Source: Lithodes maja | Taxonomy: Eukaryota > Arthropoda > Malacostraca > Decapoda > Lithodidae | Assembly (NCBI GenBank): GCA_037953745.1 | Contig: JBAKBP010010327.1 | Coordinates: 1-64,000, forward strand | Reading direction: 5' to 3' | DNA length: 64,000 bases | In this document: piece by piece, positions 52,028 to 63,798 of the stretch | Numbering within the stretch: position 1 is the stretch's first letter | How the letters are laid out: each line of letters starts with the position of its first letter | Made by a program: the position numbers and the translations under genes | Notes under the pieces: model-generated | Seen by the model: only the letters and a program-made list of their open reading frames with translations | The model's database searches: none | Told to the model about the DNA's origin: nothing

Positions 52028-52886
52028 TTTGTTACGTCCTGGGATATATAAACACTGGGCTCTTACTATTTGACTAGGTATGCGGCAACAAGCAACAACG
52101 GAAAACGCTAGATCCAACCCTTATCTATAAACCCAGGCAACAAACCACCCTAAACCGTCAAGAGTCCTGCCTGGACAACGAGGTATCCTATGACTCGGTT
52201 ACAGGGTGCACGCACTATAGACTGCTGATAGTCAAGCAGGCTATATAAAAGATCACACAATTAAGTTGACTTAAAGCTTCAAGGAAAAGATAGATAACAG
52301 AATTAAATTGCAGAAACAATTTAATAACAAACTAGAAGAAAGCACATTTAACGTTACGTTAATTAATACAACTAATCACCCCTGCGTGAAAGAAGGTGAA
52401 AGCAAACAGTCCTCAAAACATCGTACAGGTAGACAAGATGCGGGTTTCTAAACTGCATGCGGCTACTGTAGGATCTGATGCTTAGCAAAGAAAGTACGTT
52501 ACGGATTTAGAGAACTCTTAACTCATAAGCAGGAATAAATACTAGTGATAGGACATACAGTGTATAATGGCATAGGTATAATTAAATAAAGGCAGCAACT
52601 CGCAACATAACCCCATACAGGTGTGCTTCTCACTCTTAGTCAGGCAAGCCTGCCCGGACAGAGTCTCTAAGCCACACCCTGACTCACAATGCTCACAAAA
52701 ACGGTAAACTGTGGCACAATAACAAGCATACAGAGATAATAAACCCCTAGATGTTAATCTGCCAGGTGGCAGAGGTCTAGCCGGAAGGATATAGGCTTCG
52801 GATACCCGGGCTGAGCCACCTGCTCTAGCCTAGGGACGTTCCCAGGTCTGTGCGCCAAATTACTCTAATTGAAAGGGTGCTCTCTT

Positions 52887-52919
52887 GAGAGACTCAGATC
52901 GCAAGTATCTGACTCTCTC
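52887..52919 (-). promoter_or_regulatory. Conserved LTR hairpin (LTR-C, 5' LTR)
   Basis: Identical to 45016-45048. Confidence 0.8.
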
Positions 52920-53218
52920 CTGGCGACCCTAAAACAAAAGCAAGACGTGCTAGCGCAGTGCTGAGTGGACTAGGCAATGGCCCTCACACAACACAACGCT
53001 AGACACACAGGGACACAGTCAAGAAAATGCCCCCAGACTCCCACGGGTATCCTAGTAAAGTCGTGTGGGTCACAGGACTCGCACCAGCAGACTTTACTTA
53101 AAGGATCGCAAAAAGCCTCCCCTCCGGTCTAGCCCCTGCTAACCTGACACAAGAACACACTAGCAAGCATGAAACCACCAAATATGAGACAACAAAAAAG
53201 CTTCCTAGGTCTCATTAA

Positions 53219-53655
53219 CCCGTCCAGCCCCAGCGACGCGTCTGACGCGTCGGCGATGTATGTAACGCACAGCCCCAGAGACGCGCCTGACGCGTCACCC
53301 TAATTGCGCCGACCGTAACCTCAGGTGTAGCCACTCAAGAGGGCTCAGATTTGTATGGGAACTGTATACGTATCCCACGCAACCGTGCCGATGGTTGAAA
53401 ACTCTCAAAGTCCACGTGCGTGCGCGCGAGCGCGCAATAACCTGTTTTTTTGGGATAATTGCCTTCAATTTTTTACTCTTATAAAATCCGTTTTCGGGGG
53501 CTCTGTAGGACCATTTTTTAAGCTTTTTGAGCGGTTTTTCGTGGTTTTTCCTTCATTCCTAACCCATTCGCTATTGTTTCTGGAATAAAACCATTTTTTG
53601 AAAACCGGCCGGGTTCTGGTGCGCAAACATTACAAACTAGCCGGGGCTCCACGGG
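53219..53655. mobile_element. 437-bp TTAA-flanked MITE (piggyBac-like)
   Basis: TTAA at 53215-53218 and 53656-53659; the empty site in the 3' LTR is at about 45345. Inverted ends CCCGTCCAGCCCCAGCG and CCCGTGGAGCCCCGGCT read inward. Inside the left end a block with GACGCGTCTGACGCGTC and GACGCGCCTGACGCGTC is repeated. Encodes no transposase. Confidence 0.9.
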
Positions 53656-54010
53656 TTAACAATTACATCCCTGCATAAGGCCCAACATCCTATCTAGTTA
53701 TCTGAGAGCTCGTCGTTAATACAATAATAGATATAAGGTCTATCAAGGGGATGGGATAATAAAATAGATTGGTGAAGTAGTGGAAAGAAGGTATACAAAG
53801 TAAGAGAGAACGTTTCTAAGTGGGGTTGAGAGGGATAGATATCAAGGGGTCCGAAGGGTACGACAATGAGGTGAGCTCTGAGTCTTGAATCTGTCTGGAC
53901 CCCCCTCTAGGCATGCAGAATACATCCCAGGCTTGGCAACACTCAACACAGTTGCCTGGCCAAATCCTCTACCCCGTGCGTGAGTCGAAACTAAACCTAA
54001 CGTTGCAATC

Positions 54011-55810
54011 TGTTACGGCTGGATCGGCAATACATATTCGGGATTCTTGATCGTAGGACAGAAATGGCTTATGTGACAACGACACGCTCGATTCCAGTCC
54101 CAAATACTATATGCTCCAGACAACAAAAGCACCAACGCCCTACAGAGTTATCGTCTATGGTAACGAGGTACCTTAACTCGGCGAAAGTGTACAACAGGGG
54201 TAGGCTATGAGGCTAAACTCCCTCAGACATTTATAGGTTACGTTATTACTAAAGAAATGCAATACTCAAGAAACTACGTTAATATTAAGCCTCTAATAAT
54301 GTAGAATAGAAGCAGGCTAAAGGTATGACAGTGAAATGCTAAATGACAAATGTACACGCCTACTTGAAAGCGCGTGCACTAGAATAACTGTCCCCTACTA
54401 ACATGCACTAGCATGTAGCATACAAGATGTTCATGATCCAGTAGATACCTAATAATACACATGGAAGGAACATAAATAGTAGTCACTTATTGTAATAATG
54501 AATCTATACTTGGAATAACTAAAAGGTTGCAGGCAACAGTACTGCGCCGGTAGCATACTACCGCATAGGCTACTTCGCTTCTCTCACTCTGTCTCCCCTC
54601 TGAGTCTGTATGCGCCCTACGCAACAGAACTCCGGACACAGCAGCAAAACGACAGTGCAGTTAATTGATACATGAAAGTATTAATAGTGTTGTCTTGTGT
54701 GTGAGTAATGTGTATTGTAAAGTGTTATATACATAAACTTAAAGAGAGCTGCAATGCATAGTAAAATAAAGATATAACCCACTCATCATCCCCATGTGTT
54801 CTAGCTAGCAGGCAAGTCACAGGAACAACGAGTCCCAGCACCGAAAGCGAGAACCCAGAAAAGACTGCAGAGAACACAAGGACAGATAAATTACGTTACT
54901 CTACTATACCGGCACTACGAGCGAGCTGTAGTCTCTGGTACTACACTCGCTCCTGGCTCGGTAGGCAAATCAAGGCTAAGTCCTCACCCCTCTACAGACA
55001 ACTCCTGGGCATGGTCGGGCTCTTACACATGGCACTAGTCTAGTCACAAATTGGATGATGAGCTGGGCATATAACTCGTGAACATGTAGAACGTTCACCA
55101 ACTATCCTCATCAAGAAGATCGCTGTTCACATTAACCCCTTAAATCTAATACATGTAAATATATGCTTGTCCTAAGAGTAATACGAGAGGTGAGTGCTGA
55201 AACTCCTTTAGGACCTCAAGGGAAGGGTATGCATTTAAATAGAGAGAAGAATGAAATGAGAGTAATGTCGTCAGAGAGAAAGAGTGCAACCGTGAGAAAT
55301 TGGGAGAGAGGGCAAGGGATGTTAGAGTCTCAAAGGTTCTAGGCAACCTGGTCATAGAGCACACAGCGAGCCTCCAGGCAATGTGCTGTACGACAACATG
55401 GGCAGCCCAGACAGCATAGGCAGGCGGCAATGTACTACCAACCCTGTCGCACCTAGCTATAAGCGCAGGGCTGCCAACCGGTCCATACGTCTGGCAACCA
55501 CCCCCCCGGCAGCGTGGCGCACCGCTACCCTCTCGCTCTGAAGTCTAACTCACTCTCTCTCTGAATTCCTATCATCTCATCTATCAACTTCTCTATTGAT
55601 ACTACATATTAAATGGAAGGTCTCGACATGGCTTAAAACAAAACCCACCACTGGTTAGCAAATGACGAGACCTTTGCAGAGATACAAAGAACATAGTTAT
55701 ACGTTGTCACACTCAATATAAGCAGCCAGCATGGTACACGGTCCGTGACGGTACAGTGGAGTACCAAGGAGTACAATCAGGTTACGTTGCTACGCACTGG
55801 GTGCGTCACA
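54011..55810 (-). repeat. 3' LTR of LTR-D
   Basis: 1800 bp, TGTTACGG to GCGTCACA on plus. The 94-codon minus-strand ORF inside (55146-55430) recurs at 62562-62846 only because the LTR is duplicated. Confidence 0.93.
54919..54952 (-). promoter_or_regulatory. Conserved LTR hairpin (LTR-D, 3' LTR)
   Basis: The arms GAGCGAGCTGTAGT and ACTACACTCGCTC form 13 pairs with one bulged C around CTCTGGT. The sequence differs widely from LTR-A/B/C while the fold is kept. Confidence 0.78.
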
Positions 55811-55820
55811 GCCCCCCCAA
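55811..55820 (-). promoter_or_regulatory. Polypurine tract of LTR-D
   Basis: TTGGGGGGGC in element orientation before TGTGACGC; the final C differs from the other three elements. Confidence 0.78.
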
Positions 55821-56090
55821 GATTTTAGATAATCGACCTTAGAAGCATTATCAAAATCTGACAGGCAACCAACCGACCTGCTACCCTTAGCTGCCACTAA
55901 TTGCAAAAGGTGCACAACAACTGAAGTGTGAATTATACATAAAACACAATATCGCATGCATCATGCTACAACAATAAAGACTTACAAAACTAAAACAAAT
56001 TTTCTCGTTTATTTTATTGTTTTATAATCTTTTTGGACGGCGTTATGATAGCCTAATTTTACTCCTGCTCAACCCACACACCGTGCACGA

Positions 56091-57376
56091 CTATCCTGGA
56101 TCATCAACCCTTGATAGACAATCTGCTATCACGTTCTCACTCCCGGCAATATGCTGAATGTTGAGATTATACTCTTGGAGCATTAGGGACCACCTGGTCA
56201 ACCGCATATTCCGATTGTGAAACTGATTTAGGAATTTCAAGGGATGATGGTCCGTATAAATCGTCACTACCGGGCCGTAGGCTGGAACATAAACTTCGAA
56301 ATGTTTGAGCGACAAAACGATAGCAAGAAGCTCCTTCTCTATAGTCGAGTAATTCCTTTGTGCCGAATTGAACTTGCGAGAAAAGAAGCTCACTGGGTGT
56401 TCCAAGCCCTCGGAATCAGTCTGCAGTAACACTGCCCCGGCACCCACACCGCTGGCATCAGTCGCCAGCTGAAAACTCCTGGAAAAGTCTGGGGCTCTCA
56501 AAATCGGATGTGTACACAGCAGGTGCTTGACTAGGTCGAAAGCCCTCTGACACTCCGAAGCCCAACAGAACTTCACTGACTTCGACAGTAGATCAGTTAA
56601 CGGTGCTAAGACAGTAGAGTATCCCCGGATGAAGCGCCTATAATAGCCTATCATACCTAGGAACCGCATGACCTGGCGCTTAGTGGTGGGCCTGGGAAAC
56701 ATATTGATAGCCTGTATCTTGCTCAGGGGGGGCACACCCGGCCTAACCCGACCACGAAGCCAAGATACTGCACAGTAGCCTTTACAAACTCGCACTTCCT
56801 CAGGTTCACCACCAGCCCAGCATCGTGCAACTTCCCAAACAGGGTCTCTAAGTGCCTTAGGTGATTTTCAAAATCGTCATCATACACTATCACGTCATCA
56901 AGGTAGACCGTGCAGTTAGGGATTTCGTCACAAATATCGTTCATCAGGTTCTGAAACGTGGCAGGTGCGTTCTTAAGCCCATAAGGCATTACGTTACATT
57001 GGTAGGTCTTGCCATCTACCACAAAACCACAAACTTGCTTAGCTCGGTCCGACAGGGGTACTTGCCAGTAGCCTTTTACAAGATCAATTTTAGTAAGGTA
57101 CTTTGCATTCCCTATCTTGTCCACGCTGTTGTCAACTCGAGGCAAAGGGTAAGGGTTGGTAGTGGTCAAGCCATTTAGCCTACGAAAATCTATGCAGAAC
57201 CGCACCTTGCCGTCAGGTTTTGGCTGCAACGTGACGGGTGATGTCCACTTCACATAACCTTCAGTGATCATCCCTCTCTCAACCATGTACTTTAACTCCT
57301 CCCGTAAAGCTGGCAACTTTACCGGGGGCACACGGTAGGGCACTGACTTGAAGGGCACATTATCACCGACGTCCAC
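56091..57376 (-). pseudogene. pol: LTR-D pol 3' part: RT and RNase H
   Basis: RT (56723-57376) has KIDLVKGYWQ and YLDD; RNase H (56091-56795) has TDASG, EKEL, YTDHHPL and ADCLSR. The two overlap in different frames around a G-run near 56730 (CAGGGGGGGC on plus). A one-base loss near 57403 separates RT from the integrase frame. All catalytic residues are still encoded. Confidence 0.9.
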
Positions 57377-57384
57377 GTCGTGCG

Positions 57385-59721
57385 TTACCTGAGTAGTGAG
57401 ACCTGGTGTTCGGCGAAAACAGAGGGGTATGACCTGAACAGGCCTAGGACAGCAGCACCCTGGTGCTCAGGCAGGTGACTTACAGCTTGCCTAGCCTCTT
57501 GTTCAGTATTCCCCGCCCACTGTTCCGCGGAAATGACACAGTCCCAGCTATCCTCCTCAGCAGCATGACTGTCCCCACCTCCTTCTCCACCCTGGCCGCT
57601 GCAGGCCAGCACAGGGACAGTGAGAGGCTCTGAGGGGCGTCTCACATACTCTTTCATGAGGTTAACATGACATAACTGATGTTTTTTTCTACGGTCAGGT
57701 GTTGCAACGAGATAATCAAGGTCGGACAGTTTCTTAGCCACCACATACGGCCCAATAAACTTGGCAGAAAGGGGGTGTCCAGGCAAAGGTAAAAGCAACA
57801 TTACCTCCTGACCCACCGAAAACTCCCGAAGCTTCACCTTGGCGTCATACTGGTGCTTCATGACCGCCTGTGCATTAACCAAGTTATTACCTGCCGCTGC
57901 CATGCAACCTATAAGTCTCTCCCGGCTCTCAAGGATATATTTAAGTACAGACACCGGCTTCTCTTCGCCCTCCCAGATCTCTTTCACCATACTTAAAGGT
58001 CCTCTCACATTATGGCCAAAGACTAGTTGATTTGGACTGAACCCCAGGCTCTCTCCTGGGACTTCACGTGCAGCGAACAGAACATACGGCAGACCCAAAT
58101 CCCAATCAGTGTCATGTTCTGCACAGTAACAGCGTAGCATACTCTTCAGGGTCGAGTGCCACCGCTCCAAGACTCCCTGACTCTCGGGATGGTAGGCTGA
58201 CGACACTACAGAACATATACCGTGCAACTGAAGGGTTTGCTTGAACAATTTGGATGTAAAATTGCTCCCCTGGTCTGACTGCACCTCACGTGGAAATCCA
58301 TAACGGGAACAGAACAATAATAAGTTTTTAACAACTGCCTTTGCCGAGCCGTTCTCATGGGGTATGCGTCCGGGTATCTCGGAGCCACATCCATGATTGT
58401 CAACAGGAATTTATTGCCACTACTAGTAGGCGGGAAAGGGCCAACCAAATCTACTACAACTTTGCTGAACGGAGGCCCGGTGACAGGTATGGGAAACAAA
58501 GGTGCCTTCGGGATTGTCTGGTTAGGCTTCCCCGTTGTCTGCAGGTCGCACACCCAGCCACCCATGCACAGACATCAGCCTTGACCCCAGGCCACCAGAA
58601 AAACCTGCCCAATGCCGCCAATGTTTTTGTTACCCCCAAATGACCCGCCACCGGCACATCATGCGCCAGACACAATAAGGACTCTCTATACTTATTTGGA
58701 ACAACCACCTGGTCTACTACCCTCGCACCGCCCTCCCACTTCGATTTGGGGTCTAGAAATCTGCGGTACAATATCCTGTTGAGCCTAAAGAAATCTCCCG
58801 GCTTCGCATCCCCATCTTCCTCCAACTCTATGGCACCATTGCTATAACGAGCTAGGCTAGCGTCTTGCAGCTGCTGCTCACTAATGTCCCTGGGCGTCAA
58901 TGCATCAAGATGGTTTTGTAATAAGACATTACCCCGGCTAGTAGGCTCTACTGCCTTAGTGGCTCTCGCTACAGCTCTTGCCTCACGCGAAGTCTTACCC
59001 AACTCTGCCTTGTTACACACCATATCTGGGCCAGAGTCAACTCCCGTGTTTATTATAGGTCCAAGTACCGAATCACCGAGAAGTGCAGCAGAATCAATGT
59101 CCCTTTTCCTGCCCTTAGCAACCTCTCCTGATCCTTCCTCCACTGTCCCCGAGGTTGAGTGCTAGGCTGTGCAGGAGCCGCAGAGCGAGATCGGGTTACC
59201 ACACAGGCCATCTCATCCTGTTGGCACCTCCCAACCCATTCCCGATTCTCACCATCCACGTCGGCCGCCCTCTCGGCAACGACTAAGGGTGGAGTCCCGG
59301 AAGTGGGCACCGCAAAGTCGTTGCCGAGAAGAAGGTCGACGCCCTCAACTGGCAAACACTCAACGATCCCTACATCCAGCTCCCTGCACACCTCTCCCAC
59401 TCTCAACTCCAACCTCACAAGTGGGTATGACCTCGTAGCATTTATACCCTGCACCACAACAACTCTGGCCGCATTTATCGGTTTCCCTGTGAAGTTCCTC
59501 AACAAAGTTTGCGAAGCCCCCGTATCCCTCAGCAAGTCAACCCTCCGTAGTTCACTCCCCCAGCTCACAAACCCGTGCCCCCGATGGCTACAGAAAGTGT
59601 CCCGGACAGGTGTCGAGCCTTCCGTACGCTTCTTTACCGCGTGTGCCTCAGCTGCTGACAACCTACCCCGGGCAGTTGCTGCAGCCTTCAGAGACACACC
59701 GATACTGTGAACCAATGACAC
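57385..59721 (-). pseudogene. pol: LTR-D pol 5' part: protease and integrase
   Basis: Protease DTGASQTLL at about 59.53 kb and LLLGNDF (59053-59721); the HHCC zinc domain (58454-59143); integrase core with VVDLVGPFPP (58206-58565), then SDQGSNF, GVLERW and the GPY-type C-terminal domain (57385-58317). The pieces lie in alternating frames, with breaks near 59.1, 58.5 and 58.3 kb. The D, D and E residues are all present. Confidence 0.9.
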
Positions 59722-61182
59722 CGCTTAGCGGGAGTGTTACTAGGGCACTCACGTGAATAATGGCCTAGCTTCTGACATTTGTAACATTTCACATCCCCAA
59801 TGGGCTTCTTCCCTTGTGCGGGCGAAGAAGGGGCCTGACCTTTAGTAAACGGGAGAGGCTTGTGTTTGTAGGTGTTATTAGGTGCAATGCATTTAGTGTG
59901 GTTATGTGTGTCATAGGATTTGTTATTATCAAAAACTCTGGTGGGTGGGGTATAGCGCCCCTTCTGCCCTGACTCAGCCCTCTGAGCGGCACCGCAACCA
60001 CGAATCAATGATAATCTGAAGTCTGCCATCTTGGCAGCCTCCTCTACTGTCTTGGGACATTTTTCCTTAATGTTCAGCGTTAGATCGGTTCCAGTGCATT
60101 TGTAAAACTGTTCCAGATAGAAAAGTTGCTTAATTTCCTCAGCCGACTCTGCGTGCTCGGACCGAAACCAGTTATTACCTGCATCTGTTAAGTCCCGTGC
60201 GTGCTCCATAAAACTGACGTCGCTCTTCTTATTCACGCCACGGAACTTCAATCTATAAGTTTCGGGTTGCAGTTCGTAGGCCCGAGCACAGCCTCCTTCA
60301 CCAGTCCATACACTACACTCTCGTCCAGTGACAGTGCATCGTAGGCTTTCAACCCCTTACCCACTAGACGTGATGAAACTAATGCTGCCCATTTAACCTC
60401 CGGCCAGTCATACTCACGACACTTCTTTTCGAAACGAGCAAAAAACTCAGTCACTGCTGTCTCATCAAATGCGGGTACTAACTTAATTAAATGCGAAAGT
60501 GAGTCTGTAACCCAGTGCCCACCACCGAGATGACGCCCCGTGGTCTCTACTCTAGACTTCTCGACATCCATTTCAGCCTGGTACCTGGTTGCATCCTGAT
60601 TGGCTTGGATTCTAGCAACCTCTATGCGTTCTATACTAGCCTGTTGTATCTGAGTCTCCTGCAGCTTAAACTTAGCTAGTTCTAGCTGAAATAACATCTC
60701 AGGAGACAGGCCTGGGGGGGAGAGCACAAAATGGGGGATCCACACCGAGACGTGTTTACGGGTAAGCCAGCTTGCCCTTGAGAACCCTCCTGCTGCATCG
60801 TGCTAAGACTCGCTGGCTGAGGGCCCAGCTCAGGGGTAGAGTGGAATGGAGGCTTGGAGGGAACCCCCCAAGACCCCACTCCACCCACCGCCCCATCGCC
60901 ATCACCCAACAAACATGCCACCAAATTCTTCTTGGGCCAACTGTCAGGACAGTCCCGCCCCAAAACCGTGGCTAAACAGCGAAGACCGTAACAATCAATA
61001 GCCTGCAGGCGCTGTTCGGTCAAAGGTGTCTGCAAAAATGCCCGGGCATCCCTCTCTCCACTTATAATACTCCCCTCCCTAAACATCTGTTGTACTTGCT
61101 GGTTACTAGGCTGTACCGTGTTATCCTCCCCCGTAAATGATGAGTCATTAGACATAGTGCTGGTTATACAATTGCTGTTCAT
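59688..61182 (-). pseudogene. gag: LTR-D gag
   Basis: Starts at an ATG at 61182. The N-terminal block (ARAFLQTPLT, YGLRCLATVLG) parallels the other Gags. A frameshift falls at a G-run near 60715. The capsid SCAN-like region spans about 60.03-60.50 kb with a one-base loss near 60283. The CCHC knuckle CYKCQKLGHYSREC is at about 59.75-59.79 kb, and another frame change lies before the protease near 59720. Confidence 0.88.
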
Positions 61183-61403
61183 AAAAAAAAAAAAGTGCTT
61201 ATTACTAATTGCAGTCTCGACTCACAAAATGTTAAAGATGCTTGAATGACTCTACTCTAGACACCCCTAACGAAACAATCTGCAAGTCCACCAATACAAT
61301 AATGACACAATAAAAATTCCTCCAATATGCAAGAAAATTCTAGCCAGCTCTACTAGGTAGCATAGAATAGTTCTCCAAAAAACATGTGATAGGATACTAC
61401 TGA

Positions 61404-61421
61404 ATCCTGGCAAGGTCGCCA
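61404..61421 (-). promoter_or_regulatory. Primer-binding site of LTR-D
   Basis: TGGCGACCTTGC in element orientation, 3 nt after the 5' LTR end. Confidence 0.8.
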
Positions 61422-61424
61422 TTT

Positions 61425-63228
61425 TGTTACGGCTGGATCGGCAATACATATTCGGGATTCTTGATCGTAGGACAGAAATGGCTTATGTGACAACGACACG
61501 CTCGATTCCAGTCCCAAATACTATATGCTCCAGACAACAAAAGCACCAACGCCCTACAGAGTTATCGTCTATGGTAACGAGGTACCTTAACTCGGCGAAA
61601 GTGTACAACAGGGGTAGGCTATGAGGCTAAACTCCCTCAGACATTTATAGGTTACGTTATTACTAAAGAAATGCAATACTCAAGAAACTACGTTAATATT
61701 AAGCCTCTAATAATGTAGAATAGAAGCAGGCTAAAGGTATGACAGTGAAATGCTAAATGACAAATGTACACGCCTACTTGAAAGCGCGTGCACTAGAATA
61801 ACTGTCCCCTACTAACATGCACTAGCATGTAGCATACAAGATGTTCATGATCCAGTAGATACCTAATAATACACATGGAAGGAACATAAATAGTAGTCAC
61901 TTATTGTAATAATGAATCTATACTTGGAATAACTAAAAGGTTGCAGGCAACAGTACTGCGCCGGTAGCATACTACCGCATAGGCTACTTCGCTTCTCTCA
62001 CTCTGTCTCCCCTCTGAGTCTGTATGCGCCCTACGCAACAGAACTCCGGACACAGCAGCAAAACGACAGTGCAGTTAATTGATACATGAAAGTATTAATA
62101 GTGTTGTCTTGTGTGTGAGTAATGTGTATTGTAAAGTGTTATATACATAAACTTAAAGAGAGCTGCAATGCATAGTAAAATAAAGATATAACCCACTCAT
62201 CATCCCCATGTGTTCTAGCTAGCAGGCCAAGTCACAGGAACAACGAGTCCCAGCACCGAAAGCGAGAACCCAGGAAAAGACTGCAGAGAACACAAGGACA
62301 GATAAATTACGTTACTCTACTATACCGGCACTACGAGCGAGCTGTAGTCTCTGGTACTACACTCGCTCCTGGCTCGGTAGGCAAATCAAGGCTAAGTCCT
62401 CACCCCTCTACAGACAACTCCTGGGCATGGTCGGGCTCTTACACATGGCACTAGTCTAGTCACAAATTGGATGATGAGCTGGGCATATAACTCGTGAACA
62501 TGTAGAACGTTCACCAACTATCCTCATCAAGAAGATCGCTGTTCACATTAACCCCTTAAATCTAATACATGTAAATATATGCTTGTCCTAAGAGTAATAC
62601 GAGAGGTGAGTGCTGAAACTCCTTTAGGACCTCAAGGGAAGGGTATGCATTTAAATAGAGAGAAGAATGAAATGAGAGTAATGTCGTCAGAGAGAAAGAG
62701 TGCAACCGTGAGAAATTGGGAGAGAGGGCAAGGGATGTTAGAGTCTCAAAGGTTCTAGGCAACCTGGTCATAGAGCACACAGCGAGCCTCCAGGCAATGT
62801 GCTGTACGACAACATGGGCAGCCCAGACAGCATAGGCAGGCGGCAATGTACTACCAACCCTGTCGCACCTAGCTATAAGCGCAGGGCTGCCAACCGGTCC
62901 ATACGTCTGGCAACCACCCCCCCGGCAGCGTGGCGCACCGCTACCCTCTCGCTCTGAAGTCTAACTCACTCTCTCTCTCTGAATTCCTATCATCTCATCT
63001 ATCAACTTCTCTATTGATACTACATATTAAATGGAAGGTCTCGACATGGCTTAAAACAAAACCCACCACTGGTTAGCAAATGACGAGACCTTTGCAGAGA
63101 TACAAAGAACATAGTTATACGTTGTCACACTCAATATAAGCAGCCAGCATGGTACACGGTCCGTGACGGTACAGTGGAGTACCAAGGAGTACAATCAGGT
63201 TACGTTGCTACGCACTGGGTGCGTCACA
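61425..63228 (-). repeat. 5' LTR of LTR-D
   Basis: 1804 bp, near-identical to 54011-55810. Confidence 0.93.
62335..62368 (-). promoter_or_regulatory. Conserved LTR hairpin (LTR-D, 5' LTR)
   Basis: Identical to 54919-54952. Confidence 0.78.
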
Positions 63229-63577
63229 AATCAAATGCATGTGGCAGCGCTTCAGGCTCGTCCCAAGCTGGTCTCTCCGCGCGAAGCAACGTCCCAAGCC
63301 GGTCTCTCTCTCCCGCTCACACTAGACTTACATCTTATATATTATAATGAAACAATCAACTATCGAGAATAAAATATACTAAGATACGTTGGGTAAGAAT
63401 AAGGGCAGCTTCAAGCTGTGAAACAACATAAGAATATCCCAGACATTAGTTACATTGTCGTAGGATAATAATACTAAGGGAAAGCCTGCCGGCCGGCTAC
63501 CACCAGCCAGTTTCTAAACGGCTGGGCAGCCGACGCACGCGCATGCCCGCACGTGGTTACTATGCAGAAGCGTCACA

Positions 63578-63744
63578 CTACTACTCTTTGGAATTCACTT
63601 CCCTCGAGTTGCTTTCCACAAACTTACAATCTACAAAAGTTTAAATCCAGTTGTTACAAACATTTTATGAATGGAGGATGCCTTTAGGCACATGGACCTT
63701 TTTGTTTTATCTGTGTTTTTCCTTCCTCCGTTCATTGTCTCTTA

Positions 63745-63752
<8 letters not shown>
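63578..63752 (+). pseudogene. LINE copy c, 3' part
   Basis: After the CTAC duplication the LINE reading frame resumes with the LWNSLP motif and a short C-terminal tail ending at a TAG near 63688, then a short 3' UTR and an A-rich end. It joins to 42241-44153. Confidence 0.85.

Positions 63753-63797
<45 letters not shown>
63753..63797. repeat. (TA)n microsatellite, 3' end of LINE copy c
   Basis: About 22 TA units directly after the A-rich LINE end and directly before the next LTR. Confidence 0.93.

Positions 63798-63798
<1 letters not shown>

Larger units (their letters stand above)
54011..63228 (-). mobile_element. LTR-D: youngest Gmr1-like retrotransposon, nested in the LTR-C 5' LTR
   Basis: Complete minus-strand element, LTRs 54011-55810 and 61425-63228, target duplication AATC at 54007-54010 and 63229-63232. 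By eye the LTRs differ only by three small indels (near 54804, 54853 and a CT dinucleotide near 55558). Domain order is gag, protease, integrase, RT, RNase H. The coding region is split into about nine frames, several breaks falling at G-runs. Confidence 0.93.
44154..63577 (-). mobile_element. LTR-C: Gmr1-like retrotransposon inserted in a LINE, hosting LTR-D
   Basis: A minus-strand provirus with LTRs 44154-46044 and 52030-63577 (the latter split by LTR-D and a TTAA element). The target duplication CTAC is at 44150-44153 and 63578-63581. The interior is 46045-52029 with the order gag, protease, integrase, RT, RNase H. LTR copies differ at about 30 sites by eye over 1.9 kb, the oldest of the four. 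Pol is broken by a frameshift, two in-frame stops and a LINE insertion. Confidence 0.93.
52030..63577 (-). repeat. 5' LTR of LTR-C, split by a TTAA element and LTR-D
   Basis: LTR sequence at 52030-54010 and 63233-63577; the rest is later insertions. Continuity is proven by the intact 3' LTR, where the two sides are joined at about 45696. Confidence 0.92.

Noticed and set aside
55146..55430. 94-codon ORF repeated identically at 62562-62846
   Set aside because: Duplicated because it is inside the LTR-D LTRs. No sign of independent coding.
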